Of a DNA stretch of 36,440 bases, positions 1 to 6,544 are shown piece after piece. The position numbers and the translations under genes were made by a program. Origin of the DNA: a virus. The DNA lies in IMG/VR virus record IMGVR_UViG_3300021495_000013, positions 1 through 36,440 of that record. The stretch is one strand, 5' to 3'. How positions within the stretch are numbered: position 1 is the stretch's first letter; each line of letters starts with the position of its first letter. The notes beneath the pieces are model-generated. The model made no database searches and was not told where the DNA came from. It saw only the letters and a list, made by a program, of their open reading frames with translations.

Positions 1-45
1 TGATTTCAAAAAAAATATTATAACTGAATAACAAGTGAATAAAAA

Positions 46-516
46 ATGGGTGAATTCAAAGGAAAACAACACAAGCTTACAAAAGAGGAAAAAAGCAAAG
101 GTGGAAAAGCATCTACCATTGCAAAAAAACTTGCTCATAGGAAAAAATGCGATGAAACATGTCCTCTTTTTGATAGATGCCCACTTGCCTCTTTCGGCAT
201 GCGTTATAATACCTGTTATTTGAACAAGGATAATCCTACGCTTCGGAAAAACGTGCTTAAACTGTTAAACGGTGATGAGGAAGATTTTTTTGACATTATG
301 AACAATATCGTCTCTGACATGCTTCGTATAATTATAACAGAGGACGATGGCAATATTAGGACGAAAAAACTTGTTGTTGATGCGTTACGTGATTTTTATA
401 ATATGAAATTTGGGACTAAGTCAAAAATCGAGCATTCTGGTAAGATTGATATAGAATTGTTTAAAAAATATTTACAAACAAATGATAAAAATGAGAAAAA
501 AGAAGAAAAAAAATGA
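46..516 (+). CDS. Terminase small subunit-like protein, Cys-rich N-terminus (variant A)
   Basis: This 156-residue protein lies directly before terL, where the DNA-recognition subunit of the packaging motor is expected. Its N-terminal half has a cysteine cluster (KCDETC, RCPL, then a later NTCY) that could bind a metal. Its last 30 residues (IEHSGKIDIELFKKYL) match the C-terminus of the other small subunit at 34267-34692, although the two N-termini are unrelated. In known TerS proteins the C-terminal tail contacts TerL and the N-terminus binds DNA. The role is inferred from position and the shared tail. The ATG at 46 is preferred, but only a weak AAGTGA precedes it. Upstream context is cut off by the window. 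Confidence 0.6.
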   Translation: MGEFKGKQHKLTKEEKSKGGKASTIAKKLAHRKKCDETCPLFDRCPLASFGMRYNTCYLNKDNPTLRKNVLKLLNGDEEDFFDIMNNIVSDMLRIIITEDDGNIRTKKLVVDALRDFYNMKFGTKSKIEHSGKIDIELFKKYLQTNDKNEKKEEKK

Positions 517-565
517 ATTCTATGAGTTGGATGCTTATAACACAGAATAGAGTTTATATTGATAG

Positions 566-613
566 TTTAACAAATCTGTTAAAACTTTCAAAACAACACA
601 GGAATAGTGTTTT
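566..613 (+). promoter_or_regulatory. Two hairpins between terS and terL, left copy
   Basis: The palindrome TTTAACAAATCTGTTAAA lies at 566-583. A second inverted pair, AAAACAACAC (590-599) and GTGTTTT (607-613), follows. Both recur in the right terminase copy, where the first is a perfect 18-base palindrome. Conservation of these dyads in a non-coding spacer suggests an RNA processing or pause site, or part of the packaging signal. Function is inferred. Confidence 0.45.
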
Positions 614-634
614 GACACATTATCTATTCTATGA

Positions 635-719
635 TTTATGAGAGAAAAACTTAGCAGGCTGAGGCTATTTCCAGACTAAGCTACTGGTCCTTGTTTTACA
701 GTTTATGAGAGAAAAACTT
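635..719 (+). repeat. 18-bp direct repeat flanking a 49-bp insert at the terL start
   Basis: TTTATGAGAGAAAAACTT occurs at 635-652 and again at 702-719. The second copy contains the terL start codon (705). The right terminase locus has the sequence only once and lacks the 49 bases between. The first copy therefore makes a decoy start followed by only 13 codons. The arrangement looks like a target-site-type duplication around an inserted tRNA fragment. Confidence 0.75.
650..690 (-). pseudogene. 5' half of a tRNA-Ser(GCU)-like gene
   Basis: Read on the minus strand from 690, the bases fit a tRNA 5' half: acceptor strand GGACCAG, T8 A9, D-arm GCTT with A14, G15, G18 G19 and closing TAGC, base 26 C, anticodon 5' stem TCAGC, and loop C32 T33 GCT A37 A38. 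The anticodon would be GCU (serine). From position 39 the match stops: the next bases are the flanking direct repeat, not the expected GCTGA, and no T-arm (GGTTCRA) is visible nearby. It is a truncated tRNA copy, broken exactly after the anticodon loop. A split-tRNA half is a less likely alternative. Confidence 0.6.
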
Positions 720-1955
720 CTCATTATCATGGACAACCTCTTCCAGCAGATAAAAGGAAGAGGACTTTATGATTATCAAAAAAGATTGTTTCAAAGCAAC
801 AAAAAGTTCAAAATTGTAAACAAAAGCCGACAGGTTGGAATAAGTTATTCATTGGCATGCTGGGGACTGCTAAACGCTCTATTGCTTGACAAAACAGTGT
901 TGATAGTATCACCAAGTGAAAGGCAATCTAAACATGTTATGGATTATGTAAGAGAGTTTTTGAATTATCTTAAAAATGATTTTGAGATAAGATTTCAGGA
1001 GGAGACCAAGCTCAGTTATATCTTTGAAGGTGGCGGAGCGCTTTACTCGCTTCCGAACAACCCAAATACTGTTCGTGGCTTCAAAGCAGATCTGATTATT
1101 ATTGATGAGTTCGCTCATTTCCTAAACAACACAGACAAGGAGATGATAACAGCTATAACACCATCCATCAGCCGTGGTGGTGAGGTAATATTTGTATCCA
1201 CACCATTTGGCACAAAAAACATGTTCTACGAATACTGGCACAATAAGGATGATTATGAACATTTTACAATCAATTATAAGGATTGCCCAGATTTACAGAT
1301 AAACCCTGATGATTTTGATACTCTCACATTTCAACAGGAATATAATAACCAGTTTCTTGAGGATAGTGATGAGAGCGAGTTTCCATTTGAGCTAATAAGG
1401 CAATGTATAGACCCAGATCTCATATATGAGGATTTGCAAAAAAACAAGATATACTTTGCTGGTGCTGATATTGGACGGACAACAGATTTGACGGCATTGG
1501 TGGTTTTTGAAAAACAACAAGACAAATACATCCTGCGTATGGTTAAAACTATGAAAAACACGCCATATATGGAGCAGGAAAACTATTTCACATACCTGTT
1601 AAAAAATTATACTTTTGAACGTTTTACAATCGATGAAACAGGCATTGGCAATATGCTCGCAGAAAACCTACGACGCAGATTTGGTTTTATACAAACTCTT
1701 ATGTTTGATAATAAAAATAAGCAGGAGATGGTTACAAATCTAAAACTACTCATGCAAAATAACAAAATAGTTTTGCCAAATGATGCCATTGTTATCAACA
1801 GCATCCGCATGATAAAACGAAAATACACATCCACAGGATATTTACGTTTTGAGAGCGATAGAAATGAGGAGCTTGGACATGGCGATGTTTTCTGGGCTAT
1901 AGCACTCGCACTCTATAACGCTGAGCAGGAAAAAGCAGGTTTTTGGATAGGATAA
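705..1955 (+). CDS. terL: Terminase large subunit (copy 1)
   Basis: This is the ATPase and nuclease that drives DNA into the prohead. The 416 residues show a Walker A-like SRQVGIS (about 41-47), Walker B LIIIDE (130-135), coupling motif STPFGT (165-170), and an RNase H-fold nuclease with acidic residues in ADIGRTTD (D255), TIDETG (D310) and GHGD (D394). The length is usual for phage TerL. The start at 705 is supported by the aligned right copy. It lies inside the second unit of an 18-base repeat, so an identical decoy start exists 67 bases upstream. It is about 94% identical to the second TerL at 34916, with most changes in the nuclease half. Confidence 0.97.
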   Translation: MREKLLIIMDNLFQQIKGRGLYDYQKRLFQSNKKFKIVNKSRQVGISYSLACWGLLNALLLDKTVLIVSPSERQSKHVMDYVREFLNYLKNDFEIRFQEETKLSYIFEGGGALYSLPNNPNTVRGFKADLIIIDEFAHFLNNTDKEMITAITPSISRGGEVIFVSTPFGTKNMFYEYWHNKDDYEHFTINYKDCPDLQINPDDFDTLTFQQEYNNQFLEDSDESEFPFELIRQCIDPDLIYEDLQKNKIYFAGADIGRTTDLTALVVFEKQQDKYILRMVKTMKNTPYMEQENYFTYLLKNYTFERFTIDETGIGNMLAENLRRRFGFIQTLMFDNKNKQEMVTNLKLLMQNNKIVLPNDAIVINSIRMIKRKYTSTGYLRFESDRNEELGHGDVFWAIALALYNAEQEKAGFWIG

Positions 1956-1991
1956 AAAAACATGGAGAGGAATAAAATTAAAAATATGAAC

Positions 1992-2092
1992 ATAAACGGC
2001 ATAAACGGTATAAACGATTGTTGGTATATTTAAGTCGAATATAATCTTAAATTTTTTAGCTTAAATAAAGAAAAACCGTTTATATCGTTTAT
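1992..2092 (+). promoter_or_regulatory. ATAAACG iterons and matching inverted arm after terL (left copy)
   Basis: Three ATAAACG units (1992, 2001, 2010) are followed about 60 bases later by the complementary arm CGTTTATATCGTTTAT (2077-2092). ATAAACGGTATAAACG (2001-2016) pairs with it over 16 positions with a single G.U. In the right copy (36203-36304) the unit is TGTAAACG and the far arm has changed to match, while the spacer is nearly unchanged. It may be a long hairpin in the transcript between terL and the head genes, or paired protein-binding sites. Confidence 0.6.
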
Positions 2093-2134
2093 ATGGGTTA
2101 TGAAACTTAAATGTTCAGTTAGGAGGGAAAAAAA

Positions 2135-2353
2135 TTGGGAGATTATACCTACTCGTTGAAACATGGAGCATACATCGTATGGGATGGCGATCTTGCAACA
2201 GCAAGGGAGCTAAAAAACAAGACAGATGAGCCAGTATTGGTCTATGATCCAGATAAGGATCGTTTCTACATCTATAAAATCGAGTATGAGAGCAGACCGT
2301 TGAGGATAAAACATGGAGAATTCGCTAAGGGAAAAACTAAAGATACCTACTGA
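2135..2353 (+). CDS. Small conserved protein between terL and portal
   Basis: This is a 72-residue soluble protein of unknown function. The TTG start is set by a good ribosome site (AGGAGGG, 2121-2127). The sequence alternates short beta-like and charged segments (AYIVWDG, PVLVYDPDKDRFYIYKIEY) and has no cysteine or membrane segment. The same gene begins at the right edge of the window (36346) after the second TerL, so it belongs to the terminase-head operon. A small head or packaging accessory protein is possible, but nothing in the sequence proves it. Confidence 0.75.
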   Translation: MGDYTYSLKHGAYIVWDGDLATARELKNKTDEPVLVYDPDKDRFYIYKIEYESRPLRIKHGEFAKGKTKDTY

Positions 2354-2468
2354 TGTGTATAATATTATCAGGGAGTATAATATCATGTATACTATTTCGA
2401 TAGTGTTTGATGATTATCGTTTCAGATGTAACATTTTAGATTATTTACAGACAAACCTATACAACTAA
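2313..2468 (+). CDS. Small ORF overlapping the preceding gene
   Basis: This possible 51-residue protein (MENSLREKLKIPTDVYNIIR...) is read in a different frame and overlaps the end of the gene at 2135. A GAGGAT site lies six bases before its ATG, which suggests translational coupling. It is rich in Tyr, Ile and Asn, with an amphipathic N-terminal helix (SLREKLKIPTDVYNIIREYN). No family is recognised. It fills most of the space before the portal gene, but it could be a chance frame. Confidence 0.4.
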   Translation: MENSLREKLKIPTDVYNIIREYNIMYTISIVFDDYRFRCNILDYLQTNLYN

Positions 2469-2514
2469 AAAAAATTGTGATAGTGTTATAAAAATATTTT
2501 TTAAGGGGTGGACT

Positions 2515-3870
2515 ATGGGGATATTAGATGTTTTCCGACGCAAAAAAAACCAGAGTAATAATTTGATACAGTTGTATGATATATACAGCCGTGCTCTTAG
2601 TAGCCGTAAGACAAAAACCAGTGTGAAACATTATCGAACCATTTTAACCAACAAGCAGAAAAGAGACATATACCGTATAGAACCAATACTGTTTAAGGGG
2701 ATTAACAAAAAAGCACGAGACCTGTTTAGTGAATGGTTTGACATAGACAGCCCACTGGATGGTGTTGATGTCCCAGAGGAGATAGAGCAAAAAATAAAAC
2801 AATTCAACAGAGAAATCAATCTTAAACAGAAGCTTATGCAGAGCTATGTTCATGCACAAGTATATGGCAATGCCTATCTCGAACTTGTGACAACAGATAA
2901 TGGTGAGGCAAAAGAACCATTAAAAAAGAATGCAGAGCTTGTTGATGTTATAAACATAGACCCAGAGACTATTACAAAAATTGTTGAGAAAAATGGTGAA
3001 CGTTTTTTTATACAAACCATCGGTGGCATAGAACATGCTATACATGAGAGCAGGATAATACATATCAAACCCTATATTTTGGGTGATGATGATTTCGGCC
3101 TTAGCGTTGTAGAGGTTGCATACATCATAGCACAGTCTAAACTTAACACGGATAAGGCAGCTGGTGAGATACCATACCGTTTTAGCCATCCATTTCCAGT
3201 TATAAACATAGACAACGCAGGGCAGAAGGAGATAGATGATGCTGTTAAGGTTTTGCAGAAGATTAATCCTAAGACTGGTTTCGTAGGAAGCGACCGTTAT
3301 CATTTCGACATGCTCAACCCAGATGCGATAGATCTTACACCATTTGCCAACTGGTTCTATATCAATCTTGCAGCAGCGTTGCAGATGCCACTAATGATTT
3401 TGATTGGTGTTCAGAAAGGAGCTGTAACAGGTAGCGAGGTAGATTTGCGGGAGTATTATAATGATATAAAAAGCATACAAGAAACCATTTATACACCCAT
3501 CCTTGACAGAATCTACAGGCAACTGGTTGGCGATGCATGGAAATATGAGATATACTGGCGTCCCATCTATGTAAACCAGAAAGAAGAAAGCGAAATACGA
3601 TTGAACAATATGAAATCTCTCGAAATATTATATCTAAAATGCGGTATAATAGATGATGATGAAGCACGGCAGATAGCAAGAGAATGGAATATACCAATAC
3701 CAGAGGATGTAAAAACCACAGAGCAACCAGAAAATATTGAAGAAAAAAAGATACCAGCGATTAGACAACCAACAGAGCAGGAGTTTCAGATTAGCAAGAT
3801 GATACTTGAACAAGCGCGGCGGGAGCGAGAGCTTGGAAAAAAACTTCTAAATGAAGGGGCAGCCAAATAA
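2515..3870 (+). CDS. Portal protein
   Basis: This is the dodecameric portal through which DNA enters and leaves the head. The 451 residues show the usual pattern: a charged N-terminus (GILDVFRRKK), a mixed alpha/beta core with NAYLELV and INIDPETI segments, PYRFSHPFPVINID, a central helix with ADLREYYNDIKSIQETIYTPIL-like text (seen as TGSEVDLREYYNDIKS), and an acidic, Glu-rich C-terminus. Position between terminase and a MuF-like protein is diagnostic. AAGGGGTGG (2502-2510) precedes the ATG. Assignment to the broad SPP1/HK97 portal group is from pattern, not a search. Confidence 0.9.
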   Translation: MGILDVFRRKKNQSNNLIQLYDIYSRALSSRKTKTSVKHYRTILTNKQKRDIYRIEPILFKGINKKARDLFSEWFDIDSPLDGVDVPEEIEQKIKQFNREINLKQKLMQSYVHAQVYGNAYLELVTTDNGEAKEPLKKNAELVDVINIDPETITKIVEKNGERFFIQTIGGIEHAIHESRIIHIKPYILGDDDFGLSVVEVAYIIAQSKLNTDKAAGEIPYRFSHPFPVINIDNAGQKEIDDAVKVLQKINPKTGFVGSDRYHFDMLNPDAIDLTPFANWFYINLAAALQMPLMILIGVQKGAVTGSEVDLREYYNDIKSIQETIYTPILDRIYRQLVGDAWKYEIYWRPIYVNQKEESEIRLNNMKSLEILYLKCGIIDDDEARQIAREWNIPIPEDVKTTEQPENIEEKKIPAIRQPTEQEFQISKMILEQARRERELGKKLLNEGAAK

Positions 3871-3872
3871 TT

Positions 3873-4616
3873 ATGAAAAAAGAGCCTACAAGGACTAAGC
3901 AGCTACGGGAACAATACCGCAGGCATCTCAACAGTATCATAACACGTTTTTACAAAAATAGTAAAAGAAAAATAATGATCATCATCGAAAACAACACTAT
4001 TAGTTTGTCTAAGACTTTGAAAGATGTTAAAAAAACTATGCTTGCTGTCATGGATGATATAGAAAATGTTATAGATACAGAGATAGCCATTGTTGACAAC
4101 GAGGCACCAGATGTTATAAAAAAAGACATAACACTTGCTTATAAACGCGGGCAGATAAAAGCAGGATATGATCTCGAAAAATATGGTTTTACTATATCCC
4201 CAAGTCTAACCCCGTTGGATTTCGAAGCACTCAACATTCTTGAAAAAAATAATTTCAGTCTTGTGAAAAATGTTAGTCTTGATATGAAAAAGGAGATGCT
4301 AAGGATTGCAAGCGATGGCATACTCAGAGGAGAAAGCATATACAAAATATCAAAGAATATGGATAAAACCCTTGGTCTTGGGCGTAACCGTTGCACAAAA
4401 ATAGCAAGGACAGAAATAATAAGAGCCTATGCCAAGGGTAGTATGAATACTTATCGCAAAGCGGGTATAAAAAAATATCAGTGGATAACAGCATGGGATG
4501 AACGAACCTGTCCGGAATGTGCAGATCTTGATGGCAAGGTTTTCCCAATTGGTGGACATCCAGAGCCCCCAATTCACCCCTGCTGTAGATGCAGTATTGC
4601 ACCCTATGTAGAATAA
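3873..4616 (+). CDS. MuF / SPP1 gp7-like head morphogenesis protein
   Basis: This minor head protein follows the portal by two bases. The first 140 residues are helical and basic. The second half carries the MuF signature: a central RCTKIARTEIIRAYAKGSMNTYRKAG helix region (about 177-202), then a C-terminal zinc-like module with WDERTCPECADLDG, HPEPPIHPCCRCS and APYVE. In related viruses a few copies enter the capsid and may be ejected with DNA. Length (247) is typical. The start lies just past the portal stop, with GAAGGGG upstream. Confidence 0.92.
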   Translation: MKKEPTRTKQLREQYRRHLNSIITRFYKNSKRKIMIIIENNTISLSKTLKDVKKTMLAVMDDIENVIDTEIAIVDNEAPDVIKKDITLAYKRGQIKAGYDLEKYGFTISPSLTPLDFEALNILEKNNFSLVKNVSLDMKKEMLRIASDGILRGESIYKISKNMDKTLGLGRNRCTKIARTEIIRAYAKGSMNTYRKAGIKKYQWITAWDERTCPECADLDGKVFPIGGHPEPPIHPCCRCSIAPYVE

Positions 4617-4636
4617 AAAAAATTGGGTGATGTTTT

Positions 4637-5032
4637 TTGGATGTAAAAATAGATGAGCTACCGAGGCAGATACAGGATATGATAAGGGAGCGTAATCGTA
4701 AGCAGGAACTGGTTGACATGATCACAAATGAGGAGATAAAACCTCTTGAGATAGAACGGTATGTTATCAGTAAGGCTATAGAAAATATAGAACTATGTGA
4801 TAAGGGTGTTATAAAATATATCTACAACGTGGGTGATATTGTAAAAATCCATTTTGACAGCAAAGAAGAGCTACTAAAGCTGCTTCGTGCAAGGCTTGAG
4901 GATCTAAAGAATAAGGTTATACCGTTGAAAAAACAGCGGCAGATACATGTTGATGATATTCGAACACTTGATAACAAGATAAACGCCAAAATTTTGGAAT
5001 GGCAGAAAAAACAACAACGGCGTGAGAGATGA
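4637..5032 (+). CDS. Coiled-coil protein of the head region
   Basis: This 131-residue charged protein uses a TTG start six bases after GGGTGAT (4624-4630). It has two helical stretches (LPRQIQDMIRERNRKQEL and LLKLLRARLEDLKNKVIPLKK) around a short beta section (KYIYNVGDIVKIHF). Heptad-like spacing and many Arg, Lys and Glu residues suggest a coiled coil. The stop overlaps the ATG of the next, tiny basic gene. No family is recognised. A scaffold-like or head accessory role fits the position. Confidence 0.75.
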   Translation: MDVKIDELPRQIQDMIRERNRKQELVDMITNEEIKPLEIERYVISKAIENIELCDKGVIKYIYNVGDIVKIHFDSKEELLKLLRARLEDLKNKVIPLKKQRQIHVDDIRTLDNKINAKILEWQKKQQRRER

Positions 5033-5136
5033 AACGTGGAAGTCGTGCTTGGAAAAAACGTGGTAAGATGCGTTGGAAGCATCGTAAGAAACGTATGCGT
5101 CGTGCAAAGCGTAAAAAAAGATTTCTAAAAAAATAA
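5029..5136 (+). CDS. Tiny Arg/Lys-rich protein
   Basis: This is a 35-residue protein with an ATGA overlap to the gene before it. More than half of its residues are Arg or Lys (MKRGSRAWKKRGKMRWKHRK and so on). There are no acidic residues. It looks protamine-like, fit to bind nucleic acid or the inner capsid surface. The coupled start and its place among head genes argue that it is real. Function is inference. Confidence 0.65.
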   Translation: MKRGSRAWKKRGKMRWKHRKKRMRRAKRKKRFLKK

Positions 5137-5168
5137 TAAAAAAAATTTTTGTTAGGGATAAAAATTTT

Positions 5169-5366
5169 ATGGGCTTGGTTGGCTCTTTTCGTCTTGATAA
5201 AAAAGAGATGATGCGAGACCAGAGAAGACAATATCGCAAGAGGAAGACCAGAGAATACTATGAGGAGCTAAAAAAAACATATCACCTACGTGGTAAACGA
5301 TTTCTATCACCCATTCAGCAAAAAGCAGGCGCACGTTTTGTAGACGGCAACATAAGATGGTTATAA
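5169..5366 (+). CDS. Small basic head-region protein
   Basis: This is a 65-residue protein with a central, very basic helix (MMRDQRRQYRKRKTREYYEELKK split over about residues 14-36), then a short C-terminal segment ending in FVDGNIRWL. The start ATG follows TTAGGGATAAAAATTTT, a modest ribosome site. It is the second of two consecutive basic proteins between MuF and gp10-like genes. No known family is recognised. Binding to packaged DNA or the portal rim is possible. Confidence 0.7.
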   Translation: MGLVGSFRLDKKEMMRDQRRQYRKRKTREYYEELKKTYHLRGKRFLSPIQQKAGARFVDGNIRWL

Positions 5367-5367
5367 T

Positions 5368-5706
5368 ATGTTAAGAGTGACAGCAAAGATAGTAGGAGTT
5401 GACAATGTTAAAAAATCTCTTCAGAACATGATTAGTGATGAGAAGATAGAGAAAATACTTGAATATGGCGCGGCGCTTATAGAGGCTGAGGCAAAACAGC
5501 TATGCCCAGTGGACACAGGGAGACTTCGTGCGAGTATCAACACGATAAAACCAAGAAAACTTACTCGTAGCATAGGCACAAGCGTAGAATATGCACCCTA
5601 TGTGGAGTTTGGAACATACAAGATGCGTGCGCAGCCATATCTCCGCCCAGCACTTGAGCATAATATAAACAAAATAAGGGCTATGCTGGTTAAAACGTTG
5701 AAATAA
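5368..5706 (+). CDS. HK97 gp10-like protein (tail completion / minor structural)
   Basis: The 112 residues match the gp10-like family pattern: N-terminal VTAKIVGVDNVKKSL, central CPVDTGRLRASI, YAPYVEFGTYKM, and C-terminal AQPYLRPALEHN. Family members sit at the head-tail joint or complete the tail. It starts one base after the upstream stop. Its place before the capsid gene, rather than among the connector genes at 9.5-10.5 kb, is unusual. The family call is firm; the exact structural role here is inferred. Confidence 0.9.
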   Translation: MLRVTAKIVGVDNVKKSLQNMISDEKIEKILEYGAALIEAEAKQLCPVDTGRLRASINTIKPRKLTRSIGTSVEYAPYVEFGTYKMRAQPYLRPALEHNINKIRAMLVKTLK

Positions 5707-5710
5707 AATA

Positions 5711-5740
5711 TTTTTTGTTTTCAATAATTAATATAATTGA
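5711..5740 (+). repeat. Dispersed 30-bp repeat, copy 1 (possible promoter/operator)
   Basis: Bases 5711-5740 (a T-run, GTTT, then TCAATAATTAATATAATTGA) recur with one mismatch at 32653-32682, before the structured RNA. The core has inverted ends TCAAT/ATTGA and a TATA-like centre. It sits 18 bases before the start of the next gene. A shared promoter or regulator site is the best guess. Confidence 0.55.
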
Positions 5741-5757
5741 GGAGAGGTAGATTTTTT

Positions 5758-6279
5758 TTGAATATTGATGATGTGCATCCTACAAAGCTTGAGCTGTTGC
5801 GTTTTGCTCTCAAGTTTTACAAAAAAATTAGAGAAGATGTTGTAGAGGATGTAGAGTTCGCAGGGCAGCCTGTGGCGAAGATTTTGCATGATATTTTCAA
5901 ACAGGCTTCTGAGAATATATCTGAGAAACATCAGAGCAATGCGGTATATAAGATAGCAGTGCTTGGACTTTTCACATATCTAAAGGATAGCGCCTATAGG
6001 GACATCGGGGATTGGATACTTAAAAAAATACTTGAAAACAAGGACATATTGTGGGAGTATGTGAAGGATGCACCTGAGCCAGATGAATGGTATGTCAACC
6101 TATGGCACAATAGTAAGGATAAGACCAGAAAATTACGTGAGAAAGGATTTATCGATGAACATGAGCTATCCGATGATGAAATACTTTTTGTAAATGAATT
6201 TCAAGAGGATAAATATAAAGAGTATATGAGAAAAAAGGGAAAAATTGTTATTAACAAAAACAACAAACAAAATCAATAA
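5758..6279 (+). CDS. Conserved head-region protein, unknown function
   Basis: The TTG at 5758 is chosen because GGAGAGGT (5740-5747) sits at good distance. A TTG at 5737 in the same frame lies before that site and is rejected. The product (173 residues) is acidic and helical, with repeated short helices (LLRFALKFYKKIREDVVEDV, IFKQASENISEKH). It has a Trp/Tyr-rich middle (PDEWYVNLWHN) and a charged tail ending KNNKQNQ. No family is recognised. It stands between the gp10-like gene and the protease, so a head role is likely. Confidence 0.75.
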   Translation: MNIDDVHPTKLELLRFALKFYKKIREDVVEDVEFAGQPVAKILHDIFKQASENISEKHQSNAVYKIAVLGLFTYLKDSAYRDIGDWILKKILENKDILWEYVKDAPEPDEWYVNLWHNSKDKTRKLREKGFIDEHELSDDEILFVNEFQEDKYKEYMRKKGKIVINKNNKQNQ

Positions 6280-6303
6280 AAAAAATAGTTGGGGGGTAGT
6301 TAG

Positions 6304-6501
6304 ATGGCGGTAAGTGTGACAACTGCATCTTTTGATAATGATATAATTGTTATAGCTGAGGGAACAGCAAGCGAGGTTTTAAACTATATGACAACAGGAG
6401 CATATCCTATGAAGGGGAGACATGGATGCTTGCTTAGTTTTTCAACAACACATGATGGAACAGCGATGGTTTACTCAGTATTGTATATAAGCTACAGCTA
6501 A
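6304..6501 (+). CDS. Small beta-rich structural protein
   Basis: This 65-residue protein follows a strong GGGGGGTAG ribosome region. It is Ser/Thr/Ala-rich and beta-like (VSVTTASFDNDIIVIAEGTA...HDGTAMVYSVLYISYS), with few charges. Size and style resemble the small protein at 10580, which precedes the tail tube. A head decoration or cement protein is possible because it comes just before the protease and capsid genes. No family was recognised. Confidence 0.7.
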   Translation: MAVSVTTASFDNDIIVIAEGTASEVLNYMTTGAYPMKGRHGCLLSFSTTHDGTAMVYSVLYISYS

Positions 6502-6544
6502 AATTTTTTAAAAAACAACAAAGAGAGGGAGGATGATTTTTAGG

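Larger units (their letters stand above)
430..2360 (+). repeat. Left copy of the duplicated terminase locus
   Basis: From the terS 3' end through terL to the small gene, this stretch aligns with 34609-36440 (apart from the 67-base repeat/tRNA insert and the short ORF region). The distance between copies is about 34.2 kb, which is a likely genome length. Differences are spread through the segment, so the copies are homologous but not identical. Confidence 0.85.

Noticed and set aside
491-550. 19-residue frame MRKKKKKNEFYELDAYNTE after the left small terminase
   Set aside because: It is too short, and its counterpart at 34670 is 39 residues with different sequence. It may be only a remnant.
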